Source of the DNA: Pseudonocardia alaniniphila
GTDB lineage: Bacteria > Actinomycetota > Actinomycetes > Mycobacteriales > Pseudonocardiaceae
DNA length: 64,000 bases
Direction of reading: 5' to 3'
Assembly: GCF_022524485.1 (NCBI RefSeq)
Contig: NZ_JAKXMK010000009.1
Span: 231,651-295,650 of the forward strand
Position 1 is the first letter of the stretch, and the number at the start of each line of letters is the position of its first letter. Made by a program: the position numbers and the translations under genes. Shown here in pieces: positions 48,260 to 57,484 of this stretch. The notes under the pieces are model-generated. The model had not been told where the DNA came from and ran no database searches. It was given only the letters and a program-made list of their open reading frames with translations.

Positions 48260-49882
48260 ATGCGGTTGCAGAATTTCACCTCGAGAATCGTCGCCGTTCT
48301 CGCGACGGTCATGTTCGGCGCACTGATGGTTTCTTGCGGCACGGCGGAAAGTGGGCCGCCGACCACGGGTTCCTCGGTCCGGACGGTCAACCCGTACGGT
48401 GGTGATCCGGCCACGGAGGGCACCCCGAAGAGGGGCGGCACACTACTTCTGGGAATGGACCGGGAGATCGTCAGCTTCGATCCGACCGTCCAGAACGCGA
48501 ACCAGGCGGCGTCCGCCATCTACGACTATCTCTTGAAGCTCGGCCCGGAAGGCACGATCGAGCCCTACCTCGCCAAGTCGATGGAGTCGCCCGACAACGG
48601 GCTCACCTGGACGATGACGCTCACCCCCGGCGTCACCTTCTCCGACGGCACCCCGTTCGACGCGAACGCGGTGATCATCAACACGCAGCGCCACATCGAC
48701 AAGGTGTCCTCGCCCGGCCATCAGCTCACCGAGCGGATCAAGGCCATGCGGGCCGTCGACGCCACGACGGTGGAGTTCGACCTCACCGAGCCGACGGGCG
48801 ATTTCGCCAGCGGGTTCGCGCAGCCGTTCGGTACCGGCAGCCTCGCCTTCGTGGTCTCGCCCGCAGCGCTCGAGAAGTACGGGGACCAGATCGGCAACAA
48901 CCCGGTGGGGGCGGGCCCCTTCACGTTCGTCAGCTGGGTGCGTGACAGCAGGCTGGTGATGGCGCGCAACCCGAACTACTGGCAACAGGGCATGCCGTAT
49001 CTCGACGGGATGGAGTTCCGCCCGCTGCCGGACACCGAGTCGCGGTGGGCGTCGATCGTCAACGGTGACGTCGACCTGATCTTCGGCGGCTACATCACCG
49101 AGCTCTCGCGCGGAATGGCCGACCCGAATCTCACGACCTACTACGGCTCGGCCAACGGGGCCGAGTGGGTGTACTTCAACTTCGCCCGAGCTCCGTTCGA
49201 CGACCGCCGGATGCGCGAGGCGATCGTTCGGGCGATCAACGTCAACGCGCTGAGCGTGAGCCAGTACGACAACCAGTTGCAGCCGGCGAAGAGCGTGTTC
49301 GGCGAGAGCAGCGAGTACCACAGCCAAGCTGCCTCGGACGCGTGGCCCGCGTTCGACCTGGAGAAGGCGAAGGCGCTCGTCGAGGAGTACCGCGCGTCGG
49401 GCGGCAACCCCAATTTCACGTTCAAGACGTCGAACGCTCCCAACCGGGTCGCGTTCGGCGAGTTCATCCAGGCCCAGATGGCGGCGATCGGCATCACCGT
49501 CGATCTGAAGTTCTACGACCTGGCCCAGTTCTCCTCGGCGGTCGTCCAGAGCAACGACTTCCAGCTGACCAGCTGGGTGGGCGGGCCCTGGGAGTCGCCG
49601 TATCCGTCGACGATGCGGCTGTTCAGTTCCGACGGCCCCGGCAACTACGGCCGGTACTCCAACCCTGAGATGGACAAGCTGCTGAACCAGGCGCTGAGCA
49701 CCAGCGACAAGGCAGAGCGAACGCGGCTCTACCAACAGATCGAACTGCTGGCCAACCAGGATCTGATCGTGGGCTGGTACAGCCGCGGATACCTGTCGAC
49801 GATCGCGAAACCGGACGTCAAGGGGGTCGTCCGATACGTCTCGCGCGACATGTTCTACGCGACGACGTGGCTGGATCGCTGA
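48260..49882 (+). CDS. family-5 solute-binding lipoprotein, paralog 3
   Basis: A 540-residue ABC solute-binding protein. I placed the start at the ATG at 48260; a TTG at 48251 is in frame but sits on the GGGGAG ribosome site. The lipobox is LMVSC. It has the shared NPYGGDPATEGTPKRGGTL motif, GMDREIVSFDPTVQNANQAAS, NNPVGAGPFTFVSW, RNPNYWQQGMPYLD and PFDDRRMREAIVRAI. It is the same length as the next lipoprotein and visibly similar along its whole length, so the two are a tandem duplication. It follows the Rieske gene by 236 bp. A GC-rich imperfect repeat at about 48112-48160 in that gap could be a weak terminator. Confidence 0.92.
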   Translation: MRLQNFTSRIVAVLATVMFGALMVSCGTAESGPPTTGSSVRTVNPYGGDPATEGTPKRGGTLLLGMDREIVSFDPTVQNANQAASAIYDYLLKLGPEGTIEPYLAKSMESPDNGLTWTMTLTPGVTFSDGTPFDANAVIINTQRHIDKVSSPGHQLTERIKAMRAVDATTVEFDLTEPTGDFASGFAQPFGTGSLAFVVSPAALEKYGDQIGNNPVGAGPFTFVSWVRDSRLVMARNPNYWQQGMPYLDGMEFRPLPDTESRWASIVNGDVDLIFGGYITELSRGMADPNLTTYYGSANGAEWVYFNFARAPFDDRRMREAIVRAINVNALSVSQYDNQLQPAKSVFGESSEYHSQAASDAWPAFDLEKAKALVEEYRASGGNPNFTFKTSNAPNRVAFGEFIQAQMAAIGITVDLKFYDLAQFSSAVVQSNDFQLTSWVGGPWESPYPSTMRLFSSDGPGNYGRYSNPEMDKLLNQALSTSDKAERTRLYQQIELLANQDLIVGWYSRGYLSTIAKPDVKGVVRYVSRDMFYATTWLDR

Positions 49883-49916
49883 GCGAACCGGCCTGAACTG
49901 CAGAATCTCGCCCCCA

Positions 49917-49954
49917 CCGGCGCCGGCCACGACACCGTTCGAGGCCGGCGCCGG
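49917..49954 (+). terminator. strong hairpin between tandem solute-binding genes
   Basis: Perfect 12-bp arms, CCGGCGCCGGCC (49917-49928) and its complement (49943-49954), around a 14-base loop. The hairpin starts 34 bp after the paralog 3 stop and ends 62 bp before the paralog 4 start. No T tract follows, so it may be a partial terminator or an RNA-stabilising stem that sets different levels for the two lipoproteins. Confidence 0.6.
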
Positions 49955-50016
49955 CGAGGAACGATCCGCCGCGAGAAATACCGGTGAGGGCGGGCGTCGA
50001 TCCGGAGGAGCACTCA

Positions 50017-51639
50017 GTGATTCGAATTCCACGGCGGTACCGGCGCGCGCTGGTCGCGTTCATGACGGCCATCGGCCTGGCCGCGCTGACGGCCTCCTGC
50101 GGTGCGATGCAGGCCCAGGGCAACGCTTCCGGTGTCCGGACACTCAGAGCGGTGAGCCCCTACGGTGGCGACCGCGCGGCCGAGGGCGACCCGCAGCGCG
50201 GCGGGACGCTGCGGGTCGGGATGGACCGTGATGCGGTCAGTTTCGACCCCGTGGTCCAGAACGCCAACCAGGCCGCGTCCGTGGTCTACGACTCGTTGCT
50301 GAGGCTGACACCGGACGGCAGGACCGAGCCCTTCGTCGCGAAGTCCATGGAGAGCCCCGACAACGGCCTCACCTGGCGGATGGGACTGCGTCCCGGCGTG
50401 AAGTTCCAGGACGGCACCGATCTCGATGCCGACGCCGTGGTGCTCAACGTGCAGCGGCACATCGACACCGTGGCGTCGCCCGCGCACCGGTTCGCCGAGC
50501 GGATCAGTTCGATGCGGGTGATCGATCCGCTGACCGTCGAATTCGTCCTCGGAGCGCCGATGGGCGAGTTCCCGACCGTATTCGCGCTGAGCTACTCGGC
50601 CGGAACGCTCGGGATGATCGTGTCTCCCGCCGCCCTGCAGAAGTACGGCGACGCGATCGGCACCCATCCGGTCGGCGTCGGTCCGTTCACGCTCGTCGAC
50701 TGGGTCAGGGACTCCCGCATCACGTTCACCCGCAACGAGAACTACTGGCAGGACGGGCTGCCGTATCTCGACGGCATCGAGTTCCGGCCGCTCCCCGACA
50801 CGGAGACCAGGTTCGCGTCGATGAAGAACGGCGATGTCGACTTCATCTACGGCGGCTACTACCAGGAGCTGAGCCGCGCACTCGCGGATCCGGACCTCAA
50901 GGTGTACTACGGGCCGGGTTCCGGTGGGGAGCGCCTCCAGTTCAACCACGTCAGGGCGCCGTTCGACGATCGCCGGATGCGCGAGGCCATCATCCGGGCC
51001 ATCGATCTGAGGGCGCTCTCGGCCAGCCAGTACGGCAATCAGATGATCCCTGCGGACAGTCTTTTCGATACCGGCAGCCAGTACCACACGCAGGCGGCCT
51101 CGGATGCCTGGCCGGCGTACGACCTGGAGAAGGCCAAGCAGCTCGTCGAGGCCTACCGGGCCGACGGGGGGAATCCCGACTTCACGTTCAAGACCTCCAA
51201 CAGCCGCACCTCGTTCGCCGAGTTCGTCCAGGCGCAGATGGCGGCGATAGGCGTGAAGGTGGACATCCAGCTCTACGATCTTGCGCAGTTCTCCTCGGCC
51301 GTCATGCAGAGCGGCAACTTCCAGCTCACGACGTACCTCGGCTCGATCGACACGCCCTACCCGGCGGTCGCCAACCTGCTGCGCAGCGGCGGTAGCGGCA
51401 ACTACGGCAAGTACTCGAACCCCGAGGTGGACCAGCTGCTCGACGACGCGATGCTCACGACCGACGAGGCGCAGCGCACGAAGGACTACCAGCAGGTGGA
51501 GCTGTTGTCCGCCCGCGACCTCGCCGTCGGGTGGTACAGCCGGAACTATTCGTCCAACATCACCCGAGCCGCGGTCAACGGCGTCTACCGCTACATGACG
51601 GCGGGCACCTGGTTCGAGGCCGTATGGATCAAGCGGTAG
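50017..51639 (+). CDS. family-5 solute-binding lipoprotein, paralog 4
   Basis: A 540-residue ABC solute-binding protein. I chose the GTG at 50017 because GGAGGAG lies 7 bases upstream; an ATG-like extension to 49984 covers that site. The lipobox is LTASC. The shared motif is slightly changed here (SPYGGDRAAEGDPQRGGTL). GMDRDAVSFDPVVQNANQAAS, THPVGVGPFTLVDW, YWQDGLPYLD and PFDDRRMREAIIRAIDL follow. It closely resembles paralog 3 upstream, from which a strong hairpin separates it. Divergence in the ligand lobe would let the pair cover related substrates; this is inferred. The flavoenzyme gene follows after 203 bp. Confidence 0.92.
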   Translation: MIRIPRRYRRALVAFMTAIGLAALTASCGAMQAQGNASGVRTLRAVSPYGGDRAAEGDPQRGGTLRVGMDRDAVSFDPVVQNANQAASVVYDSLLRLTPDGRTEPFVAKSMESPDNGLTWRMGLRPGVKFQDGTDLDADAVVLNVQRHIDTVASPAHRFAERISSMRVIDPLTVEFVLGAPMGEFPTVFALSYSAGTLGMIVSPAALQKYGDAIGTHPVGVGPFTLVDWVRDSRITFTRNENYWQDGLPYLDGIEFRPLPDTETRFASMKNGDVDFIYGGYYQELSRALADPDLKVYYGPGSGGERLQFNHVRAPFDDRRMREAIIRAIDLRALSASQYGNQMIPADSLFDTGSQYHTQAASDAWPAYDLEKAKQLVEAYRADGGNPDFTFKTSNSRTSFAEFVQAQMAAIGVKVDIQLYDLAQFSSAVMQSGNFQLTTYLGSIDTPYPAVANLLRSGGSGNYGKYSNPEVDQLLDDAMLTTDEAQRTKDYQQVELLSARDLAVGWYSRNYSSNITRAAVNGVYRYMTAGTWFEAVWIKR

Positions 51640-51842
51640 ACCGACCATTGTTCGCATTCCGCTCGCTTCTTGTGCGCCATCGAGGTGGTATCGAGAGTGC
51701 TACCTTGGGCAGATGGACACCGGAGGTCGATCGTTGACTCCCGTCCGATCGGCTCGGGTCAACCACAGAAATCGCGCATTCCTCGCATTCGGCCCGGCCT
51801 GCCAGCGACAGTAAACGACTCGACACAATCGGGGATGGCGCA

Positions 51843-53015
51843 GTGACAAAAGCTGACAGCCGAGCGGCGTTGGACGGTGCCGCCATCCGTGCGAAAGCCG
51901 GCGAGATCGGGCCATTGCTGCGGGAGTCCGCGTCCGAGGTGGAAGCCGCTCGCCGCCTGACTGCACCGGTCGTCGACGCACTTCGGTCCACCGGGGTGTT
52001 CCGGATGACGATGCCTGAGGCGTGGGGTGGGCCCGAGCTGGACATCTGCACCCAGATCGAGATCATCGAGACGCTGTCGCGAGCGGATGCGTCGGTCGGC
52101 TGGTGCGCGATGATCGGCTCCGACAGCGGCTACTACAGCGGCTTCCTCGACGATGCCACCGCCCGGTCGCTCTACCCCGAGCTGGATGCCGTCACGGCAG
52201 GCTGGGTCGTTCCGGCAGGCACTCTCGAGGTGTGCGACGGCGGCTACCGGCTGTCGGGCCGATGGTCGTTCGGCAGCGGCTCGACGCATGCCGACGTCAT
52301 CCTGGGCGGTGCTCGCGTCACCGAGAAGGGGTCACCTCGAACCTCGGCCGACGGCGTGCCGGAACAGCGGATCGCGATGCTGCCGGCTGCGCAATGGCAG
52401 GTGCTGGACACCTGGAATCCGGGTGGCCTGGCCGGAAGCGGCAGCCACGACTACACGATCACCGACGCGTTCGTGCCCGTCGAGAACACCTGGGTATACG
52501 GCCAGAACCATCGGTCCGGCACCCTCTACGCCTGGCGCGGGATGTTCGTGGTCAACATCGTGGGCGTGCCGTTGGGTGTCGCCCTCGAAGCCTGCGACGT
52601 GGCCACCGGCATCCTCGCGGGCAAGGTGTCGATGCCCGAGATGATCCCGGCCAGGGACGAACCCCGCGTCCGTGCCGGGATTGCCCGGGCCCGAGCCATG
52701 GTCGGCGCGGCTCGCAGCTACGCGTACGACACCGCCGCCACCTTGTGGGCCACGCTCGAAGCAGGCGACGAACCGTCCTTCGAGCTGCGAGCTCAGCTCG
52801 CCGGCTGCTTCGTGCACACGGTGACGACATGCCGTTCTGCGGTGCAGCTGCTGGTGGACACGGTCGGCACCGCGGCGATTCAGAAGAGCTGCCCGTTGGA
52901 ACGCCAGCTGCGCGATCTGAACACCCTGGTCCAGCACATTCTGGGTCAGACGCGAGTGTGGGAATGGGCGGGCGGGCTGTACTTCGGTGCGGAGCCACCC
53001 CTCCCCGCACTGTGA
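51843..53015 (+). CDS. acyl-CoA-dehydrogenase-fold flavin monooxygenase (HsaA/DszC-like), copy 2
   Basis: A 390-residue member of the acyl-CoA dehydrogenase superfamily, oxygenase branch. Blocks seen are FRMTMPEAWGGPELDICTQ, SVGWCAMIGSDSG, RLSGRWSFGSGSTHADV, GSGSHDYTITDAFVP and, near the C-terminus, ERQLRDLNTLVQH. These parallel copy 1 at 39.8-41.0 kb, but the two differ through most of their length. It needs reduced flavin from a partner that is not encoded nearby. The GTG start at 51843 follows a purine-rich GGGGATGG. It ends the + run of Rieske, two lipoproteins and this enzyme, and converges with the minus operon 27 bp away. Confidence 0.8.
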   Translation: MTKADSRAALDGAAIRAKAGEIGPLLRESASEVEAARRLTAPVVDALRSTGVFRMTMPEAWGGPELDICTQIEIIETLSRADASVGWCAMIGSDSGYYSGFLDDATARSLYPELDAVTAGWVVPAGTLEVCDGGYRLSGRWSFGSGSTHADVILGGARVTEKGSPRTSADGVPEQRIAMLPAAQWQVLDTWNPGGLAGSGSHDYTITDAFVPVENTWVYGQNHRSGTLYAWRGMFVVNIVGVPLGVALEACDVATGILAGKVSMPEMIPARDEPRVRAGIARARAMVGAARSYAYDTAATLWATLEAGDEPSFELRAQLAGCFVHTVTTCRSAVQLLVDTVGTAAIQKSCPLERQLRDLNTLVQHILGQTRVWEWAGGLYFGAEPPLPAL

Positions 53016-53042
53016 GAACCGCCGAGCGGTCGCCGATATCGG

Positions 53043-54617
53043 CTACTCGCTGAGCCACACGTCGGCCAGCCGCTTGCCCTGGTAGATCGGGCTCGGCCAC
53101 AGGTCCTGCACCCGCGGGTTCCTGATTGCGTAGTCGAACTTCTGGATCGGGTAGAGCGCCTGCACGATCTGGGTCTCCATTCGTTCCTGGAGCTGTCGGT
53201 AGAGGTCGTCGCGCTTGGCGGGATCGAGCTCGGTGCGGGTGTGGGCGACCAACTCGTCGAGCGCCGGGTCGGCCACGAGCGCATAGTTCTCGATGGAGTC
53301 CGGCGCGAAGTCGCGCCACACCTGGTCGGGCAGGTGCACCCCGCGCAGGGCCTTCGTCATGGCGAAGTCGTGGGAGCGACGGCGCTCGATCCCGGTGCCG
53401 GGGTCGACGATCTGGATCTCGGCGCGGATGCCGACGTCGTCGAGGTCGGCCTGCATCCACTGCGCCTCACGGACGTCCTCGTCGTCGACCCGCTGCACCA
53501 TGAGCGTGGTGTCGAACCCGTTCGGCAGCCCGGCCTCGGCGAGCAGCCTGCGGGCGCGTTCCGGGTCGAACGGGCGCAGCTTTCGGACCTCGTCCGGCGT
53601 CAGAGCACCGCTGCTCGTGTCGGGGCGGAGCAGGGAGGTCAGGTTGTAGTGCCCCCTGATGCTCTCTCCCATCCCGTCCCAGTCGATCGCGGTCACCACG
53701 GCCTGCCGCACCCGGATGTCGTCGAACGGCTCGACGGTCGGGTTGAGGTAGAAGCTGATGGGCGCGCCTGCTTGCTCGGTGATCACGAAGTCGCGCGCCC
53801 GCAGTTCGTCGGCCACGTTCACGTCGCTGGTCGTGCCGATGTCGAGCCGTCCGCTGCGCAGAGCCGCGGTGACGGCGGCCGTGTCGGTGAGGATCGGCCT
53901 GCGGATCTCGTCGAGGTAGGGCCTTCCGGGGATGTAGTAGTCGGGGTTGCGCCGCAGGACCCATTCGACGTCCGGAGTGTGCGAGTCGAGGATGAACGGG
54001 CCGGTGCCGATCGCCTGCGTGGCCAGGTCGAACCGCCCGTCGAGGCCTTCCCGCGGAAGGATCATGTTGAAGTGATAGGCCAGGTACTCGAGCAGCGGCG
54101 CGTAGGGCTGGTCGAGGGTGAACACCACTGTGTGGGCGTCCGGGGCGCTGATGTCGGTGACCGGGGCGATCATCCACTGGTGTACCTGGGTGGCCTGCTT
54201 GAGCGCCTGGAAGGTCGCCACCACGTCGTCGGAGGTGAACGGGCGCCCGTTCACCGGCGGGATGTTCTGCCAGCGCACGTCGTCGCGGAGGCGGAAGGTG
54301 TAGGTCAGCCCGTCCGGAGATATCTCCCAGGACTCGGCCAGGTCGGGCACGATCTTCAGGCCCTCCGCGTCCGGCCCGGACTCGAACTCGACGAGCTTGC
54401 TGTACACGGTGCCCGAGATGATCCCCATCACCGTCGGGTCGCTTCCCTCCAGCGGGTTGAGGCCGTCGGTGATCTCGGCTGGCAGCTGCATCACCAGCGT
54501 GCCGCCCGGTCGGGGATCCCCGGCCGGCCGTGCTGTGCCGCCGCCCGAGCCGCCACCGCACCCGGCCAGCAGGAGCACCGCGGCCAGCGCTGCAGCAATG
54601 AGGTTGCTGCGCCTCAC
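53043..54617 (-). CDS. family-5 solute-binding lipoprotein of the DppBCDF operon
   Basis: A 524-residue ABC solute-binding protein with lipobox LLAGC followed by a Gly-rich linker. It lacks the GGDPATEG motif of the four other lipoproteins here and belongs to a different branch: GGTLVMQLPAEITDGLNPLEG, GLKIVPDLAESWEISPDG, TGPFILDSHTP, and PFDDIRVRQAVVTAIDW. The GTG start at 54617 overlaps the SDR stop by 4 bp, placing it last in the ten-gene operon. As the only binding protein co-transcribed with the permeases and ATPases, it is the natural receptor for that importer. The ligand is probably a peptide-like or other organic molecule. Confidence 0.92.
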   Translation of the reverse strand: MRRSNLIAAALAAVLLLAGCGGGSGGGTARPAGDPRPGGTLVMQLPAEITDGLNPLEGSDPTVMGIISGTVYSKLVEFESGPDAEGLKIVPDLAESWEISPDGLTYTFRLRDDVRWQNIPPVNGRPFTSDDVVATFQALKQATQVHQWMIAPVTDISAPDAHTVVFTLDQPYAPLLEYLAYHFNMILPREGLDGRFDLATQAIGTGPFILDSHTPDVEWVLRRNPDYYIPGRPYLDEIRRPILTDTAAVTAALRSGRLDIGTTSDVNVADELRARDFVITEQAGAPISFYLNPTVEPFDDIRVRQAVVTAIDWDGMGESIRGHYNLTSLLRPDTSSGALTPDEVRKLRPFDPERARRLLAEAGLPNGFDTTLMVQRVDDEDVREAQWMQADLDDVGIRAEIQIVDPGTGIERRRSHDFAMTKALRGVHLPDQVWRDFAPDSIENYALVADPALDELVAHTRTELDPAKRDDLYRQLQERMETQIVQALYPIQKFDYAIRNPRVQDLWPSPIYQGKRLADVWLSE

Positions 54618-55543
54618 GTCTGCTCCCGGTCCAGCTCGCCTGTCACGTCGAGCGGGATCAGCGGAGCCGGCCCGGCGAGGTCGGCGGCGGGACCGGGGAA
54701 GTAGGCGAAGTTCTTCGCCCGCGCGCCGCCGTCGACCACGAGGTCGCAGCCGGTGATGAGCCGCGCGTAGTCCGAGGACAGCCACGCCACACAGTGGCCG
54801 ATATCCGTGGGAGTGCCGGTGCTGCCCATCGGAGCCATCGGCGGCCGCTCGCCCGTCCACCGTGCGGGCCTGCGCCACTCCTCGTCGCCCGTTGCGCCGC
54901 CGATGCCGGTCCGGGGCCGGTCGAGGACCCCGCCTGCGCCGCGCTCGGCGATCAGAGTGGGGTTGTCCGGGGTCGGAGCGGTGGGCGTGTAGCTGTTCAC
55001 GCGGATCCCGTACGGCGCGAGGTCCATCGCCGCGGCCCGGACGAAGTTGTTCACCCCGCCCTTGTGGAAGGCGTAGGCGATCACCCCGGCCGACCCGGAC
55101 CAGCCGTTCGACGAGGAGATCGCGACGATCGAGCCGCGGATGCCGCGCTCGGCCATGTGCCGCCCGACGTACTTGGTGTTGAGGAAGTTGCCCATCGCCG
55201 CCACCTGCACGGCGCGGGAGAAGAACTCCGCGCTCTCGTCGAGCACGCCCTTGCCGCCGAGCAGAGCGGCGTTGTTGACCAGGATGTCGATCTGTCCGAG
55301 CTCGTCGATCACCCGCTGCACGTAACCGATCACCTGTTGCTCGTCGGTGACGTCGCCCGGCACCGCGATCGCCCGGCCGCCGTTGCGCTCGATCCGGTCC
55401 ACACAGGCCTTCGCCGCGGCGGGATCGATGTCGTTGCAGGCCACCGTCGCGCCGTAGCGGGCGAGGGCCAATGCGATTCCGCTGCCGATGTTGGGGCCTG
55501 CCCCGGTGACGAGGGCGACCTTGCCCTCCAGCGAGATCTCCAC
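54614..55543 (-). CDS. short-chain dehydrogenase/reductase (SDR)
   Basis: A 309-residue classical SDR with the cofactor motif TGAGPNIGSGIA, NNAA, a catalytic Ser in ISSSNGW, and the active-site YAFHK (Tyr-x3-Lys). CNDID after the second strand has an Asp where NADP-dependent enzymes have a basic residue, so NAD is more likely. An unusual insertion rich in Gly, Arg and Pro (about residues 200-245) lies between the active site and the C-terminal AWLSSDYARLITGCDLVVDGG. Start GTG at 55543 with GGGAG upstream. It lies between the permease gene and the binding-protein gene in the operon and probably oxidises an alcohol group in the imported compound or a product. Confidence 0.92.
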   Translation of the reverse strand: MEISLEGKVALVTGAGPNIGSGIALALARYGATVACNDIDPAAAKACVDRIERNGGRAIAVPGDVTDEQQVIGYVQRVIDELGQIDILVNNAALLGGKGVLDESAEFFSRAVQVAAMGNFLNTKYVGRHMAERGIRGSIVAISSSNGWSGSAGVIAYAFHKGGVNNFVRAAAMDLAPYGIRVNSYTPTAPTPDNPTLIAERGAGGVLDRPRTGIGGATGDEEWRRPARWTGERPPMAPMGSTGTPTDIGHCVAWLSSDYARLITGCDLVVDGGARAKNFAYFPGPAADLAGPAPLIPLDVTGELDREQT

Positions 55544-55577
55544 GTGTGCTCCCGTCTCGTGCGGTGTCGGACGTCGG

Positions 55578-56528
55578 TCAGGAGGAAGGCCCTCGCTCGC
55601 CCTCGTCGCGGTCGGCCGCAGCGGCGAGTGAGGGGGCGAGCCGGGCGGGCGGGCGGCGCACGCCCCACCAGCGGGCGGCCGCGCGGGGCACCGGCCGGGC
55701 GAGTCGCGGGTCGAGGTGGTCGCGCAGCGCGTCGCCGAGCAGGTTGAAGCTGAACACACCGAGCGAGAGCAACACGGCCGGAACCACGATGATCCACGGC
55801 GCGCGTTCGACGTACCGGACGCCTTCGGACAGCATTCCGCCCCACGACGGCGTCGGAGGCGGTGCGCCGATCCCGAGGAAGCTCAGCGCCGACTCCGCGA
55901 TGATCACTCCGGCGAAGATCAGGCTCGCGAGGGTGAGGACCTGGGCGAACATGTTCGGCAGCACATGCCGGCCGAGGATCCGCAGGGTTCCCGCCCCGGT
56001 CGCCCGGGCCGACTCGATGTAGCGCTCCTGCCGCACGCGCAACGTCTCGCCGCGCGCGATCCGGTTGAACGACGGAGTGATCACCACGGTGAGCGCGATG
56101 ATCGTGTTGCGCACCGACGGCCCCAGCACGACAGCGATGAACAGCAGCAGCACGATGCCGGGTACGGCCTGTACGGCGTCCATGATCCGCTGGAGCACCA
56201 CGTCGACCGCTCGGCCGAAGTAGCCGGAGACGACGCCGAGCACGGTGCCGATCACGAGACTGATCCCGGTGGTGGTCACCCCGACCAGCAGCGACGTGCG
56301 CGCCCCGTGGATCGCCCGGCTCAGGACGTCGCGGCCCAGGTCGTCGGTGCCGAGCAGATACGCCGACGACGGGGGTTCCAGCATGTCGCGGCGGAACTGT
56401 TCCAGCGGGTCGTGCGGGGCGATCCACGGCGCCAGCAGCGCCACCAGCACGAACACCGTGATGAGTGCGAGCGCGATGGCGCCGAGCGGCTGGGCCCTGG
56501 CGAATTCGCGCAGCCCCGCGAGCCTCAT
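55578..56528 (-). CDS. dppC: DppC/OppC-type ABC permease
   Basis: A 316-residue inner-membrane permease. After an N-terminal helix (LALITVFVLVALLAPWIA) comes the OppC N-terminal motif LLGTDDLGRDVLSR, then five more membrane helices. The EAA loop that contacts the ATPases reads YIESARATGAGTLRILGRHVLPN. The C-terminal tail is extended and rich in Arg, Ala and Pro (about 40 residues), longer than usual. The ATG at 56528 overlaps the dppB-like stop by 4 bp; the SDR begins 34 bp further on. The symbol reflects family only, since the ligand is not known to be a dipeptide. Confidence 0.92.
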   Translation of the reverse strand: MRLAGLREFARAQPLGAIALALITVFVLVALLAPWIAPHDPLEQFRRDMLEPPSSAYLLGTDDLGRDVLSRAIHGARTSLLVGVTTTGISLVIGTVLGVVSGYFGRAVDVVLQRIMDAVQAVPGIVLLLFIAVVLGPSVRNTIIALTVVITPSFNRIARGETLRVRQERYIESARATGAGTLRILGRHVLPNMFAQVLTLASLIFAGVIIAESALSFLGIGAPPPTPSWGGMLSEGVRYVERAPWIIVVPAVLLSLGVFSFNLLGDALRDHLDPRLARPVPRAAARWWGVRRPPARLAPSLAAAADRDEGERGPSS

Positions 56529-57484
56529 GAGAGCGCCCTTCCGGTCCGGATCCGTGGGTCGACGAGCGCGTAGAGGAGGTCGATCACGATGATGGTCACG
56601 ACGAAGAGAGCCGCGTAGAAGATCGTGCAGGCGACGACGACCGGGTAGTCGCGGTCGAGTACCGCGGTGTAGACCAACTGCCCTGTGCCGGGGATCGCGA
56701 ACATCTGCTCGATGATCACCGTGCCGCCGAGGATGGTCGCGAGCTCGAGGCCGAGCAGGGTGAGCACGGCGATCGTGGAGTTGCGCAGCGCGTGCTTGAG
56801 CACGATGGTCCGCTCGCGGACGCCTTTGGCGCGCACGGTGCGGATGTAGTCCGAGCCGAGCGACTCGAGCATCGACGAGCGTGTCATGCGCGCCATTGCA
56901 GCCATCCCGCCCGTACCGAGGGCGAACACCGGGATGGCGATCTGCTGCAGCCAGCCGCCGAGATCCTCCCCCGGACCGGCGTAGACGATGGGCGGCGACC
57001 AGGCGAACCAGATCGCGAGTGCGGTGAGCAGTAGCAGCGCCACGACGAAGTTGGGCACCGACAGGAACGCGACGGCGAAGATCCGCACCGCGCTGTCGGT
57101 CGTCGACCCGCGGGTGACGGCGGCGACGACGCCCAGCGCGATCCCGATCAGTGCGCCCACCAGCATCGCGAGGAGCCCCAGGCCGACGGTCACCGGAACC
57201 CTGGCCATGAACAGGTCGATCACGGGCTCGCCGCCGTAGAACGACGTGCCCAGGTCCCCGCGCACAGCGCCCGCGAGCCACTGACCGAGCTGCACCCAGA
57301 CCGACTGGTCGAGTCCGAACTCCGCCTGCAGCGCCGCCACCTCCTCGGCGCTCGCCCCTGTCTCCTGCAGCTGCAGGCTCACGGCGTCGCCGGGCACGAG
57401 CCGCATGATCACGAATGTGAAGACGGTGACCAGCAGCATCACCACAGCGCCGTAGCCGAGCCGGCGGAGCGTGTACCCGATCAC
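56525..57484 (-). CDS. dppB: DppB/OppB-type ABC permease
   Basis: A 319-residue inner-membrane permease with six membrane helices. The OppB features are the N-terminal LRRLGYGAVVMLLVTVFTFVI, the periplasmic segment GDLGTSFYGGEPV, the EAA loop SDYIRTVRAKGVRERTIVLKH, and the end YALVDPRIRTG. It pairs with the DppC-type protein to form the channel. The GTG at 57484 overlaps the upstream ATPase stop (GTGA), and its own stop overlaps the next start, so translation is coupled through the operon. Confidence 0.93.
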   Translation of the reverse strand: MIGYTLRRLGYGAVVMLLVTVFTFVIMRLVPGDAVSLQLQETGASAEEVAALQAEFGLDQSVWVQLGQWLAGAVRGDLGTSFYGGEPVIDLFMARVPVTVGLGLLAMLVGALIGIALGVVAAVTRGSTTDSAVRIFAVAFLSVPNFVVALLLLTALAIWFAWSPPIVYAGPGEDLGGWLQQIAIPVFALGTGGMAAMARMTRSSMLESLGSDYIRTVRAKGVRERTIVLKHALRNSTIAVLTLLGLELATILGGTVIIEQMFAIPGTGQLVYTAVLDRDYPVVVACTIFYAALFVVTIIVIDLLYALVDPRIRTGRALS

